This document shows positions 12,237 to 26,155 of a DNA stretch of 64,000 nt, one piece after another. Position 1 is the stretch's first letter. Every line of letters starts with the position of its first letter. The notes under the pieces were generated by a model. It saw nothing but the letters and a program-made list of their open reading frames with translations, did not search any database and was not told the origin of the DNA. The DNA is taken from positions 69,102,421 through 69,166,420 of the forward strand of contig NC_077246.1 in the NCBI RefSeq assembly GCF_947179165.1, read 5' to 3'. The DNA is from Solanum dulcamara. Its lineage: Eukaryota; Streptophyta; Magnoliopsida; Solanales; Solanaceae. Position numbers and translations under genes: made by a program.

Positions 12237-15200
12237 GATGAATCAATTTTCCGGTATAATCAATATCTCCCCCCACAAAAAATTAAGAAAAAAAAAACCG
12301 AACCCAGTTTCAATCTACATAATTTGATCAACTAAAAATCTACAAAAAACAGAATTATTGTTCTCTGAAATATTAATCAATAAAGAATGTATCTTTATTA
12401 CCAACCCAAAAAACCAAAAAAAGGAAAAAATTAAAAGAACTATGACCCAGCTTCAGTTACACATTTTGATCAATACCCATTTAGCAAAAATTGAAGAATT
12501 CTTGTAAAAATGCATCTTTAAGTATCAAATAAAAGAAATGAAAGATTAAAAAACCCAGAAAAGAAAAACGAAAAAGGGAGCTTCTCAGATCTGGCTATAG
12601 GTAGTTTTTTTAAAAAATTTTATTAGTATTATTTATTTTAATTTTGTTAGTCCCTTTTTTCTTGGGGTGAGAAAAAAAAGAGAGAGAGAATTGAAAGATG
12701 ATGGGGACAGTGATGATCGGTGAATGAGGAGAATTTGCAGAATTCTTTGATTAAACAACCTTTTATATTTATTTTTTAAAAAAAAATATCATAAATAGAC
12801 TCTTATAATTAAAGGACGAGACTTGATAAGTTTTTAAATAGTTAAATGATTAAATTTGATAAATATGTAATTAAGGGACTATTCTAGATTTACTCTTATA
12901 GTTAAGAAATTATTTATGACATTTTCTCCCTTTTTTTACACAAAAATAAATAAATACAAATACTTATAGTGAAATTAAAGTACCAAAGTGACGACAAGAG
13001 AGGTCGATCGAATGATAAACATTCTTTATTTTTAATTTTGAGGTTATGAGTTCGAGGTGAGTGCGAGTCATCGAGAGAGTGAAAAAGGTAAGAGCTTCCT
13101 AAGATTATGAGTTCGAGTCAGAGTGAAAAAGGTAAAAGTTTCTTGAGGTTGTGAGTCGTGTAAAAAAAGACGAGAGTTCCCTACGGTCGTAAGTTTGAGT
13201 TATCAAGGAAGTGAAAAATGTGAGAGTATATTAACTCTAATTGACGTAATAATTATTGATATATTATATTTATCGACAATAATATAATATGAGTATTTAT
13301 AATCAACTTAAAGGTTTTAACACTTTGAATGCAACGATATTAATTCAATTATTGTTAAATACTTTTTACGATAAATATTATCGTTAAAAGAAAAATTATC
13401 GTCACTAAATATCTCTTTTGATATTAGTATCTTTAAGATTAAACTAATTTATTTTATTTTCTATTTATTATCTAATATTTATGTTGGAGTCGACTAAACT
13501 TGAATTCACATCAAAAAGTTTTATTGGGGGTAAAATATTCTTTAAGAAAAGTGGTTACATATTTTAAACTCGAATATAATACATATGATTAAGAATGAAA
13601 AAAAATATTTATCACTCTAAAATAACTTGTGTTGTTTAAGATTAAATGATCTAATGGGATCAATAAAATATTAATTATTCATATTGAATTGAGATAAATT
13701 TGTGCAACCGTATGTCAAGTATTTATTGATTTCGATTTATTATAAAATACTAAGTTAGTCAATATTTCATATAATAAATGAGCCCCACTTAATGCTTAAT
13801 GATCAATTTTTTTTGATTTTCTCCTTTATTTTTTTAGCTGCATTTTGACTATAAATAACTTTTTTGCAGTGTGTAATAAAACACACATAGATACTCAATT
13901 TTTTCAACTCTGTCTCTTTCTCTTACTATTTCTCTTTCTTATTATAATTTGCTAAGTTAGTTATAGTAATTTTTTTGTTTTCTAACTAATGTTTAGTATT
14001 TGATATTGAGGCCATCTTAAATTTAATTTTATGTCGAAAAGTCATTGATGGAACCAAGGTTCGAATAACATATGACACGATGAAGTCAAAGTTTATAAAC
14101 ACGATAAAATTAAATTAAATGTGAGTTAAATTGCTTCAATTTTTCTAAAAGCAAATGGCGTCTTTATATTTCTCTCTTTATCTTTTCCTATATTTCATTT
14201 TCTTCTTTTTACTTTTATTTTTCTTTTGTTTTACTTATTTAATTAAGATTTAATTTTAAAAAGAAAATCATTATTAATCTAAATGAAATCTATTTTTTTA
14301 ATTAATACATGTAATGCCATTTGACAATTTTAAAAATTTATTTAAGAAAATTAACATTTAAGATATTTTTTGCTTGTTTATGTGTGTTGGTAGTTATTTA
14401 TTACCACTTGATAATTAATTGTCAACGCCATAAATACTATCTAAGATGCATCTCCCTTGTGAAAAGAATTTGTTATATTTTATTCCTTTTTGCTAGAAAA
14501 TAACTCAAAGTATGTTTGCCTGTTTGGACTTAGCCAATTTTTTTGTTTTTTAGTAAGCATCAAATATTGAATCGGATAATAAATAATAGTTATGCATTTT
14601 ATACAAATATCGAATCAGATAAAATAATATATTTGGTAAAAAGATATTGATAAGTATTTTTTCGTTAAAATGATTGAAATATATTTAAATATATTTACAA
14701 AACATATAAATTGAAAGTATTTTAACATTAAAAGGATGAAAAATAATAATATAACATAATTATAAATAAAAGTATTTTTGAAAAATAATATTTTAGAGAC
14801 AACAAACGATATTAGGGAGAAGAGTTGGTCAAATTAAAGCGCTTATAAGCCATAAAATTATAAATTGGGGTGAACAAGTTGTTACTTTTGACACATTTTA
14901 TAGCTTAATAACACTTCACTTGTATATATTTTTGTGTTTACCAAATATAGAACTGTGCATGTTGGACTAAAGTTAGACGAGTCAAAATTGATTAGTTGAT
15001 AAATAAAGAGAACAGGTTATTGATCAACTCAAAAATTATTTGAGCTCAAATGAGTTAAAAAGTGGATTATAACCCAACACGTCTAATTCTTATTAAATTT
15101 TAATTTTTTTTTGGTTCTTTTATAATCTCTTAATACCTAATAAAACAATTTTCTTTCTTTATTATGACTATATATTACATATTCAATAATTTTTCTTTTG

Positions 15201-16714
15201 TCTTTTTGAAAATACTTTGACAAGATTTTTTATGAGTCAATTTGAATTATATATCAACCTAATTTTTTATCGGCTGAGCTAACAAATTGACGATTCAACG
15301 ATTAATCAAAATTTGAGCGAATTGGATGTGTCATGTTTTTGTGGGTTGATTGTACTAGATAAATAAACCAAAAAATATTTATAAGTTAATTTGATCGGTT
15401 TATAAGGTTAATCAAACATTTTCTTACTTTGAAAAATGTCTAATACTAAAAAAAAAATTACTTAACCAAAAAGGATACTCCTAGTAATTATACTAATTTG
15501 TGTTTTTTTGTTTTTTGTTTATGCCAAGTTCTAATATTTCCAATGGAGAAATGTCAAAGTAAAATCCATAAATTTGTGCACTATACTAGATTTGTAGATT
15601 CGGGTTTCTCACAACTTGTACTTTAGAAAATGAAATCCATAACTCGTGTAGGGTGGGCGTTCGTACCATTTGAATTGAATACAACTATTTTGATTTTTCA
15701 ATATTGGAATTGTAGAAATTACAATTCAAATTTAATCTAAATAAACACGACATGAATTGAATTTTTAAGTTCGATTATTAATTAATCGATTTGGATATAC
15801 AGGATATTCCATTTGAGTTTTGAGCATTTAAAGCATGTCATATGTATCAATTAACAACCTCAATGTATTTAATAGTTTGCTCCTTAAAATGTATAACTTT
15901 CTAGATTTAACAAGGACTGAGGCCACTCTACCTCATACTGTTTAGCTTCAAATGTTGAATTTAATACGATAATGTATAGAAGCGTATGATACTAATTTAT
16001 TAAATCGCTGTAGATTGAATGTATTCGTATTAAATATATATAATATAGATAGAAGTGAATATAAGACATAACATTTTTCAAAAAAATCCGTAGTACTAAA
16101 TTTGATATCGAATCCGCAATCCATAATTTTTAAAAATAAAATTGAAAATTCAATTCATAACCTAAAAATTCAAATCAAATATCTAAAAGGTTTGAATTTG
16201 GGGTTGTACTAAACTATGCTCACCCCTGAACTTAAGGACGTAATAAAGTGGTCCTTATACTTTTATAATATGAAAAATAGTTTTCTTTGTCGCATTTGAT
16301 ATAGCAAAGAATATTACAACTGAAAAAAAAAAGGCTCTTGTATTTGGACACTCAAATTATAACTTGTTTCAATTAAAATATTTTTATTTTAAATTTTGGG
16401 AAAAAAATTTCATATATTCTCAATCGTCTATTAGGTCATTAAATTGATATCATAAAATATATTATTTTCTTTAATTATATATACACAACAATCTTAGTTG
16501 GAACATGTCGGAGGTTTTAAGACTTATTGATACTAAAGCATATAATTAAATAATGTGACATATTATTTATATAATTGTCACAAGAGAAACACACTCAATT
16601 TTCTTTAAAAAAAGAAATTGAATCAAAATTGTTTAGTCAAAACAGCTTTATCGTGTGTTCAAGTGATCAATTGACACATTTTAGAGATTGTCGATATATT
16701 ATTTAATATAGACC
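12237..16714. other. Long AT-rich intergenic region
   Basis: No protein gene recognised over 4.5 kb. The first 500 bp are presumably promoter and 5' leader of the LysM gene. A locally repeated segment with the phrase TATGAGTTCGAG lies at about 12985-13225. A degraded CACTA-type MITE copy is at about 13240-13440. The remainder is AT-rich with stop codons in all frames. Confidence 0.5.
12985..13225 (+). repeat. Locally repeated segment with tRNA box B-like motifs
   Basis: The phrases TATGAGTTCGAG and GTGAAAAAGGTAAGAG recur three to four times in degenerate form. GAGTTCGAGTC resembles a pol III internal box B, so this may be a locally duplicated SINE fragment. The ends are not definable. Confidence 0.4.
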
Positions 16715-16720
16715 AAAAAA
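16715..16720 (-). terminator. Pol III oligo-T terminator of the tRNA
   Basis: Six consecutive T on the minus strand begin two bases after the last tRNA base, the standard RNA polymerase III stop signal. Confidence 0.85.
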
Positions 16721-16721
16721 T

Positions 16722-16794
16722 TGGAGATGCGGGGTATCGATCCCCGTACCTCTCGCATGCTAAGCGAGCGCTCTACCATCTGAGCTACATCCCC
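16722..16794 (-). tRNA. tRNA-Ala (anticodon AGC)
   Basis: A 73-nt cloverleaf on the minus strand, with acceptor arm GGGGATG pairing with CATCTCC and discriminator A. The D-arm is AGCTCAGATGGTAGAGC, the anticodon loop TTAGCAT, and the T-arm GGGATCGATACCCC. The third acceptor pair is G-U, the identity element read by alanyl-tRNA synthetase. There is no intron, and CCA is not encoded, as expected for a nuclear eukaryotic tRNA. Box A and box B are intact, so it is probably active. Confidence 0.96.
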
Positions 16795-19559
16795 AGATGG
16801 TATACTCAAGTTATATGTAAATTATAAAGTAACATAAAATTAAAAGACCACAGAAATATATAGAAAATAAAATTTAGTTTCTCCCATACTTGGTGGTTTT
16901 CTTCTCCCATACTGCCAAATGACACATAATGTGTCAGTTAGGTGCACGTCAGGACTTTGATCTAATAGTAAGAACGGAACATATAATATGTAATTAAGTT
17001 CATATCATGGATTCAAATCTTGCCGTAATAAAAGCCTGGTATTTAAGTGGAGAACAAAAAGGGGTGGACAATTATCTAAGTAGAAAGTGATCCAAAGTCA
17101 CTGATAAAAGAAGGCATATCCAAAGTCTTGAGTAATTTTCAAACCAAGTAAACATATGTCCTCGTATTTCTCAAGAAGAGGAAGTTTCAACAACGTAACC
17201 CTTTATACACATGATAGTATATATATTTCCTTCGTTTTAATTTATTTATCTGATTTTAATTTAACACGAAATTTAAGAAAGTAAAAAATACTTTTAAATT
17301 TTGTGTTCTTAAACTAAAGATACATAGCATGTACCAAAATGGTTTTAGTTTTGTGGTTTTAAATACATTACGTGGAAAGTTAGAATTAAAGAGTTGCCAA
17401 AAAAGGTCAGAGACATTCTTTTTAAAGTGGACTAAAGAGAAAGTAAGACAAACAAATTGAAACCGATGAACTATTATCAACGAAGCAAAGATTGAGTGGA
17501 AAAAAAAACAGTACCAACTAGACCATAGTAGCAATATGTTTGTTATTAATACATGGATAAAGATGGCTAAAAACATAACTACTCTTAATTAATACATCAA
17601 ACTGAACAGTGAATAAGAAATAATCTCAATATTACCAACACACTTTATTCGATATTATACTTTACACTCTACCAAACCGCCCTAAACATTTGGAAAATGG
17701 AAGCATTTGATTGATGTGGCCTACAAATGGAGATGTCAAAACCAAACAATGAGCTCTGTAAGAAACTCTCACGTACATGTCCTTGTTGTTCACAAAATAA
17801 CTATATAAACCATGATTTGAAATTTTATGTTAGACTTGACTGAAAGCAAACAATATCATATTATCTTACGAGTAATTTTGGGTTGTTTGAGCCCAACTAT
17901 TGGTTTTAGAGCCAATGTTTTGGTGGGATGAGTAAGGAGAGGGCGTAGTAATGGCATGGGGTTCAACTTAGTGCATTTTTTATTTATGAGCCGATTTACT
18001 ATCTTTATTCGAGACACACAAAGAAATCTGCAAGCTTAATCAATGGCCATAAATACTTGAATAATGTAAGCAACATTCATTTAATCTTCAAATTAGCCTA
18101 TGAATTGTGATGGATCGTGTTATTCAGTTCACTGAGTGTGTGTGAACAAAGTCTCAGATGAAAAGTAAATTACTTATAAAATATTGAATATTTTTACTTG
18201 TTTGAAACTTTTTGAGAGAAAAACAAAATCTTACGATTTTGATCTAAAATCTATAATATAAATATCATACCATGCTAAAAATATTTTTGAACCGGTTGAA
18301 TCTCAAACTTTATTGTTAGTTGGAGAAAAATGTTTGCTTTTTTAGGGATCTACATACTACAATATAGATTACTACAAATTAAAGCTTGGTACTTTAGTTA
18401 AAGAAATGACAGCATATGTTGGCTGTTACATTAAATAGGTTTAGCTTATAAAAATAAAGATTATGAATTTGACAGATAAATTAACTTATGACCAATGGGA
18501 GTGTATCTAATTCAATTGATTAATGTTGAATATTTGGTTGAACCTTGATATTAAGTTGTAAATTTGATAAATCAATTTACTTATGACCAATGGAAGGGTG
18601 TTTTGTGAAAAATAATAATCTTGTATATGAAATATTTCTTGCTGATGCATGGTATGAAAGAAGGACTGCACCTCAAAAAATCTAATATAGGTAGCCTATT
18701 TTTGAATCGAATTCACAATTCATATGTTACATGAAAATAATTTTAGCGACAACTCAAAAGTTCACCTTTCTATCTAATCCAATTAATTAGTGCATGAAAT
18801 TTTGGTTGAAAGTTGATGCTAATTTGTAAATGTCTGAATAATATAGCCAGATCAAACCTTTGTCTCAACGATAAGAAAAAATTAGTTAATGAAAAATGTA
18901 CATATTTGTAGTGGCGCGATTAATTTTTGTATTAAAGAGTTTCAAAAAATGAAAAAATATACACCCGAGTTAAAAAGGATTTGACATCTATTAATTAATA
19001 CATAAAAAATAATTTTAACTAGATATAAATAATATAATTTTTCATTAAAATGAATTTGAACTATCCCTCTCAACTCTATCTGGCTCTGCCCTTGCTTATC
19101 CCGTGTGCTACAACATGAGAATTTTATGAATAAACAACATTTTTTCCTATGTTCTATAAATAATAATTTTAAACTTATAACTTTTTTTGATTTAATCAAA
19201 ACAAAATCCCTAATTCTTAAATCAAAACAAAATCCCTAATTCTTTCTCTCTATTTCACAGTTTGACACTTTTCATGCAAAAAAATACTTTCAAATTAATA
19301 TTTTTTGTATCTAGCTTTAAGGACTAAATTACACAAAATGTTGCTCATCAACGTTTTTTATAAAATTAGTTTCACTACTTTTTTTTAATCGGCTAATTTT
19401 TAATCAGCTAATTAAAAAAAGGGTCATAATTACTTTACATTAATAATAATAAAGTATTTAATATAATTCTACAAATGAAGTTTGAGGAGGATAGTACCTT
19501 ATTTACACAATTCAAATGAGTAAAGGATTTACCCAAACAAACTTATTACTTCATTATGC
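16795..19559. other. AT-rich intergenic region
   Basis: No gene recognised. Small direct repeats are present: TTACTTATGACCAATGG-like phrases near 18490 and 18580, and a 25-bp duplication at 19194-19244. The longest open frames are short, AT-driven and without recognisable motifs. Confidence 0.5.
19194..19244. repeat. 25-bp direct duplication
   Basis: The phrase AATCAAAACAAAATCCC followed by TAATTCTT occurs at 19194-19218 and again at 19220-19244, separated by one base. Confidence 0.9.
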
Positions 19560-19715
19560 AGCAACAACAACAATAACAACATACCCAATGAAATTCCTAA
19601 GTGGGGTCTGGAGAGAATAAAGTATACATAGATCTTACTATTACATCATAAAGATAGAGAGATCATTTTTGAAAGATCCTCGACTCAAATGTATCAGCCT
19701 CGAGTGAGGAAAAAA
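19560..19715 (-). repeat. RTE/SINE 3' tail, diverged
   Basis: Begins with a CAA-rich run at 19560 and continues CCCAATGAAATTCC, GTGGGGTCTGGAGAG and GATCCTCGACTCAA. This parallels the LINE tail at 4950-5070 in the same orientation. It lies just outside the target duplication of the hAT-like element. Confidence 0.65.
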
Positions 19716-20035
19716 AATAGATATTAGGAGTGAGTATGATATGGTATGGTATTTGAAACTTTGGTACGGTAATTTCGGTATTCATTTTTAAAATTATTAT
19801 ACCATTACCATACCAATTTAATTCGGTATGCTTCGATATTTTGAATTCAGTCTCGATATTTTGCGGTATGGTAAATCGGTAACCATAGTTGGTTCAAGTA
19901 TGACTAATATATACTCATATAATAGAAAATTATGACTTTGACAATTAAAAAAAAAAGTCCTCAATCAATCAATTGTATCATACTTATACATTATACTTTA
20001 ATTCATTTTTTAAAATCATTATACCATTACCATAC

Positions 20036-22929
20036 TGTTACATTCCGTATTTTTGCACTTTGGATTATTCGTACGCTAACGATTATAAATTCAAGGACTT
20101 TTAATTTTGAATTTTAAAAGGACATGATTTGTTGTAGATGCCAAGTTATATGAATAATTTATGTGTAGTAAAATACATCTCAAGAAGGACCCTTAAGCCA
20201 AATCAAAATAGAAGCCATCAAATATGTTTTTCTTAAAGTTACGTTTCGGGTAAGCTGACTTCGGGAGGCCATAACCTCTTTATAATTTGAGAATTTGGGA
20301 AAACTCTCAACATGAAAGTTGTAGATAATTGAAATATCTTTCCAACCATAGGTCGTGGGACGAAATGTGATATCGGAGTAATAAGATATAGACGTTTTAA
20401 GTCTGACAGGCCAAACTAAATAGTGAATTCGGCCCAACCCAATTTTAATTCGGGTCAGGCCCAATACCCACGAAATTAATCAAAATTCTATGTCTTCCTT
20501 CATAGTTTAGACCAAGAAATATCTGGAAATTTCCAGAGAGAGTAAGATAAGGGAAAGCTAGAGAGAAACACCAACATCCACCACAATTAAAGCCCCGAAT
20601 CTCAAAGCTCTTGAAGAGAAAATTGTTGTACGTCGCGTTGGCTTCAATTTGAGCTAGAAATCAGCCAATAAGGAGAAGATTTTATGTGGTGCTGCAAATT
20701 TAAGGTAATATTAAAGTCTCCTTTTCATTGTTAATAAGTTTAGTTAGAGTTTTAACGGATTAGAACGGAGAAAATAGTGTTATAAACTAGTTTGGTGATT
20801 TGTTGAGAGTTATGGGTTAAAGAGTTGATTTAGGTAGATTAAATAGATGGAATTATCTTAGTGATGATGTATAATAATGTTTGATATTGTTTTGATGTTG
20901 TTGATGAGTTGTTGTTCTTGAATTTGGAGGAAAAAGGTGTATGAAGATTGTGAATGTTCAAACCCGTTTTTGGAATTGAGTAGCTGGTAGTAATTTTGGA
21001 ATATCTCATTGTGTAGACCTTCGATTTTAGATATTAAACATGTTTTGGAAAGCTAATACACGTACCTACAACTCTTATGTTTATGTCTTAGTCTATATCT
21101 GCTGTTATGATGTCGAAAACTGAGCATGAATCTTAAGACAAATTCTGTCCAGATTCTGGATTGAAAATTCCTTCATGTATAGCTGTTCGTATTTTGATGA
21201 TATCTCTTTGTAGAAAATGAATTTTGAGTTGATTTCTTTTGCATTGGAAACTTAAGACATAGATCTAAATGTTTCATGAAGGTTATAAAGTCCAGTTTTG
21301 CCGTTTTCATTTTCAAATTTTAGATACAACGTGAGGTACTTGACTTTCCGAATTTACTGCTTTGGTAACATGAATAATAAATCTTATTTTGTGTCAATAT
21401 TTTGGATTGTTGATGTTGGTTGATGATTATATGGCTGGTTTGAAAGTGGGAAAAGTGAGTGGTATAGGGGAGGTGCTGTCCAATTTTTTTTAGAAATAAC
21501 CTACTAACGATAGACTACGTTTTATTCTTGTCCATAGCTTAATCATAGTGCTTAACGTTTTAATATAGGTTGAGACAATATTGGACAACATATACGTATA
21601 AACGCTAAAGGTATGTAAAGTTAACATCTTCTTCTTTTGGCATGATCCATATGAAACGAACGAATGACGTATGCTTAAATTCCAAAGAAACTCGTATTCG
21701 TAGATATACTCGGATGGCTACCGTTCTTGATTTTCAAAATTTATATTGTTATGTCTTGACTCATGTGTATGATTCCAGCCATCCTAGTTGGTATAACTCA
21801 TGTTGTGGTATAATTCATATTTTAGTATAATCCATAATTGATGTGATTCATAATGACTATTGTCTTGGTTTTCAAATGATGGACTATTTTGCTTATTCTA
21901 TTAAGTCTCCGATAATGATCAAATTTCGCAAGGTTGCTAATGATACCTTATTCGTGCATATTATTATGGTATTATTCACCGAGTCCTACGATAGGCCGGG
22001 TATGTTATCATGTATGGATTCCACTACATTATTCACCGAGTCCCTTACTAGAGGACCGGGTACGTGATATGATAATATGATATTATGATGATATGACGAT
22101 ATGATTATGGCACCGAGTCCCATAATGGGCCGGGTACGGTATCAGTGTACACTACTCTATTCACCGAGTCCCTTGCTAGAGGGCCGGGTATGGTATATAT
22201 ATACATATGACGATATATTGATATAATTGTGACACCGAGTCCCATAACGGGCTAGGTACGATATATGATGATATGCATGTCTTCATTTTATAAGACACAG
22301 GTACAGTGATTTATTGATTATGATACTTAACTCCTGAATCTTTATTTCAGATGTGATCTCCTTTACGGTATTTTATGCTTTATATACTCAGTACATAGTT
22401 CGTACTGACCCCCTTTTGTTCGGGGGGCTGCATTTCATGCCTGCAGGTACAAATACTCATTTTGGAGAGCCGCCAACTTAGGATTCTACTCAACGAGTTT
22501 GAAGTGCTCCATTGTCTCGGAGCCCAAACTTTGGGTACTAATCCTTATAATGTATATATTTGTGTATTTAGGGGTACGACGGGGCCCTGTCCCGTCATAT
22601 GCTATTGTTAATTCTCTTAGAGGTCTGTAGACATATGAGTGGGTTGTATATAGATGTTGTCCGGTGTACTAGTATGACTTATGTTTTTGGACGTTTACAT
22701 TCAGAATGGAAGCCTTGTCGGCTTACATATTATGTTATCTTATTTTTGACAATTAAGACTCCCCAAGAAATAGCTGATTTTGGTATATATATAAGTGACC
22801 GTTTGAGATAACGTGCTACCCATATAAATTCTATATCGTGTTTAATTGTCGATTGATAATAGATAATATGTGTGTATACGAGTGTCCAATTCGGACACTA
22901 GTCACGGCCTACGGGGCTAGGTCGTGACA
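20036..22929 (+). repeat. 5' LTR
   Basis: TG...CA-bounded LTR. Five copies of a CACCGAGTCC...CCGGGTA motif lie at about 21978-22262. Small open frames within the LTR are duplicated exactly in the 3' LTR and need not be genes. Confidence 0.95.
21978..22262 (+). repeat. Five-fold CACCGAGTCC / CCGGGTA array in the LTR
   Basis: Five units start CACCGAGTCC and end with GGGCCGGGTAC-like sequence 20-25 bp later, spaced 50-75 bp apart by GATATGAT-rich sequence. The fifth has GCTAGGTACG instead. The same array recurs 7,367 bp downstream in the 3' LTR. Confidence 0.85.
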
Positions 22930-22934
22930 AAAAG

Positions 22935-22946
22935 TGGTATCAGAGC
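22935..22946 (+). other. Primer binding site
   Basis: TGGTATCAGAGC, complementary to the 3' end of initiator tRNA-Met, lies five bases after the 5' LTR. It primes minus-strand DNA synthesis. Confidence 0.93.
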
Positions 22947-25900
22947 AGTTCATCCTCGGAGTGTCTACAGATCGTGTCTAGTAGAGTCTTGTTTATCGGT
23001 GTGTTGTGCACCACATCTATAAACAGGAGGCTACAGGACATTTAGGACGTTGCCTTTCTTTCATATCTAAGATCGTGCAATAGAGCCCAGCCATAGGACA
23101 TGAAATTCTTTTTTTCTATCTTTTGATTTCAGCTGAAGAACGACATCGATAGAAGAAAACGATTGATGTTATTGGAAGCTACACAATATACGGGTAAGTA
23201 ATGATGCGAAAGAGGTATGGTGGATAAGGTAAGCATATTGAAGTATGATTGAAATGTAAAGTTGAAAATTGAAAGAAAAAGTAGACATGAAAGTGTAACA
23301 GGTGCAGTTCGAGTCGGACATAAGAGGTAAGTCCATCATTTTCATACTGTTATTGATATTGGGTGCCCTGTGTGGCTGCGATATGATATGAATATATATA
23401 TGTTGAACCTGTGAGGCATTATTGGTATTTCTACGTGCAGATTTTGGGATAGTAAGAAATACAGAGGAAACTCTGCCCAATTTTTTATTTTTTTTCAGAA
23501 AAAAAAAAATAGAAAAAAAAAGAAAGTGGGACATAAGTTCATAATATATTTTGAAGGTTGATACCCATGAGGTAAATTTATTGTGTTGTAGTAAAGAGTT
23601 AAGAAATACCCCCATGTCATCATTAAGGGACACCATTCTTATTTGGGGAAATTTTATTTCGGAAAAAGCCTATTTAGAATTGATTTGAATGAACCAATAT
23701 AACTTCCAATCGCATGTTTGCCTTAAAAGAAGCTTATGTTGAAGGAAAAAAAAACATCTCATAATTAAGTTTTACTTCCATTGAGAAGTACAAGGCACTC
23801 AACAATTAGTTTGTGAATTAAATAATTCATTCAAAATTTAAGAATAAGTCTAGAGGTAAACCAGGTGCATCAAGCACTAAGAGGTCCGGTGGTGCTCGTT
23901 GGATTCTAGCTTCCTTTTGGTGGTGGTTGAAGAATGCCTTATGATAACATTTTATTAGTCCTTAACCAATTAATTGGAGATGGAACTGGTGAATGGAAAA
24001 CATAAACTTATGGAATATTCAGGATCATGTATTTCATGTGTTGTTCATGAAATGCTAGGATGATTCGAAAGGGGTTGTGATACTAAGGGATAATTTACAA
24101 AAAGGTTAAGTACGCTTACTCCACCGAGTATAATTGACCCTTAGTAAGAATCGTGAATAAGGTTAAAAAGTGTTACACTATGGGATTGAGTAAGAACAGA
24201 ATATAATGTGAGTATAATGAGAATCGTTATGAAAATAAGTAAAGTCTAGCGGAAAAGTGACTAAAGGATATGATTTTGAGTAAGATTAAAAGTTAGTAAT
24301 GGGTACACGATAATGGTGGAAGCGTATAAGGCATAAAGGAGTATTGTGTATATGTGACTTCACCTCGAAAAATAATGAGATCCTTAGATGATAGGAAATA
24401 TAGATTTGCAAAAAAAACGAATGTATTGTGAGATTACTAGAGGAACATGTGATATCTATTGAGATAAAGATAGCGTTATAAGAAAGCTTGGAACACTGAT
24501 CACTAGAATATAAGTGCTACCGAATAGAGAATTTGAAACGATTATAAACACTAGCTAATTACTGATTAGAATGAATGGAATATGGCTTTGAATGAATGGC
24601 TACATTAATTATATCATTTGAGTACCATTTATCAGACGAGATTTTGTACTATATATCGGGAATTCTCATCACCTTCTGATTGTGTTGAGGTTTCGTACAT
24701 GGGTAATCTAAGTTATTGATGATATAAAGAAAGACAGAGATAATGTATTGGAAAAGAATCGCATGAATTTGAAAATTTGAAATGGGGACATAGAGTAGAA
24801 TATAAATAGATAATGATATGGGTACACCCTAAAGGGGGGAAGTGGATGAGAAAAATATAACTGTAAGATGAAATTAACTGACACTGCAACACGTTAAGGT
24901 GAACACCTAAACTTCATATGAGATCCCATGCTGGAACAAGTTAGAAAAATTTGAAAGTCAGCAATAAATGGAAAAATAAAACCAAGATGATATTTGAGAT
25001 GGTGCTCAGAATTATTGGTAAAGATCTTGGATAGTGTGATATCAAAAGATGGATGCTTATAAAAAGGACGAATACAACATGAGAATAGTAACAAGTAGCT
25101 CGAAGATATTATAAATGATAGCAAGGTTATACTGGATTAGAGGTTGAGATGTTGGCAACGTAATTATCGGCTAATAAGATTGGGATATACAAGTAGCAAA
25201 GGAAAGAAATCTCTCATATGGTAGAATATGAGAAAACTTAATAGTAAGTAAAGGAAGGAATGCAAGTATGACAAAATAGACAGCAAGTGAGTGTTAGTAC
25301 AATAAGAAATTTATAGCAGAATAAGCCAACAGAAGGAAAGACTATGATTAGAATTGAATACACGTTGTACAAATTCTACAAGATTGGTTATGCAGCCTAT
25401 GAATATTGGTATGCTAAGGGTGATATCAAGTGATTACTTGATAAGTAGAATAAGAATTTAGTAACCACAATGCGATTGCAATATTCCGGATACATCAAAG
25501 AAAAGTATAAGATGGTTTGAGGAAAAAACTATAGAGATATAATTAGTATTGGGGGCAAAAGCCATAGGTGAGTCCTGATATCAACTGAAAGAGGTAAGAG
25601 AAAATATAGGGACTGCATAAAGACTAACGTGGAGACATTTAGGTATTTTCTGGGCTGATTTAAGCACCTACACATATTCGTATAAAGATTGCAATAGTAT
25701 GTGTGGTAAGAGAAGTAAGAGAAAATTAGAGTAAAGGGGCAATAGAAAAGTTTGAGTCAAAAATAGAGAAATGACTCAAGATATTATGCCTAAAATATTG
25801 CCAGTTAGGGTAAAGGAAATTATGAAATGACTTAACCGAGACAATCAGAATAGGCGGGTTACTGGTTACTGGATGACGGTAAGGTTATAAGATGAAGGAA

Positions 25901-26155
25901 CCTTAACACTAATTGATAACCAACCCAAAAGATCAAGATCAAGAGGTAAAAACAAATGATAGTTAAAGACCTTCAAGTCAAAGTCAGAAAGTTACACATG
26001 ATGCCGAGGATTCCAGAATACGGATTGTCATAGTAGGGTAAAGAAAGAATATTGGAGTACCAAAATATTACCCTGGTGAAATTTCGATTTACTAGTAGAA
26101 CTTGGAGTGCGTTATAATGAACTAAAGCGAGTCGACAAACGGAGGAGGTCTATGA
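22947..26155 (+). other. Gypsy internal region without recognisable gag-pol
   Basis: About 3.2 kb in the position of gag, protease and reverse transcriptase. It is purine-rich (A and G) on the plus strand, with stops in all frames. I find no zinc knuckle, protease DSG, or YxDD reverse transcriptase motif. The region is either heavily decayed or was replaced before the last transposition, since the LTRs are young. Confidence 0.6.

Noticed and set aside
17256..17576. 106-codon minus-strand frame in the intergenic region
   Set aside because: Phe/Leu-rich translation typical of AT-rich non-coding DNA; no motif, no splice context.
19560..19715. Possible CRISPR or satellite because of CAA repeats
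   Set aside because: The CAA run is the short tail of a LINE/SINE, and no spacer-repeat structure exists.
20180..20464. 94-codon minus-strand frame in the LTR, repeated exactly at 27547-27831
   Set aside because: It is repeated only because the LTR is repeated; no domain or coding bias is visible, so it is treated as LTR sequence.
21642..22811. Short plus-strand frames of 62, 74 and 70 codons in the LTR
   Set aside because: Same reason: exact duplicates in the 3' LTR and no recognisable protein. The 74-codon frame runs through the CACCGAGTCC array.
23169..23636. 155-codon minus-strand frame in the gypsy internal region
   Set aside because: Antisense to the retrotransposon, low complexity, and includes a run of lysines from a homopolymer.
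22947..26155. Hidden gag-pol in the gypsy internal region
   Set aside because: I looked for the zinc knuckle, protease and reverse transcriptase motifs in the plus-strand frames and saw none; only a profile search could reveal remnants this decayed.
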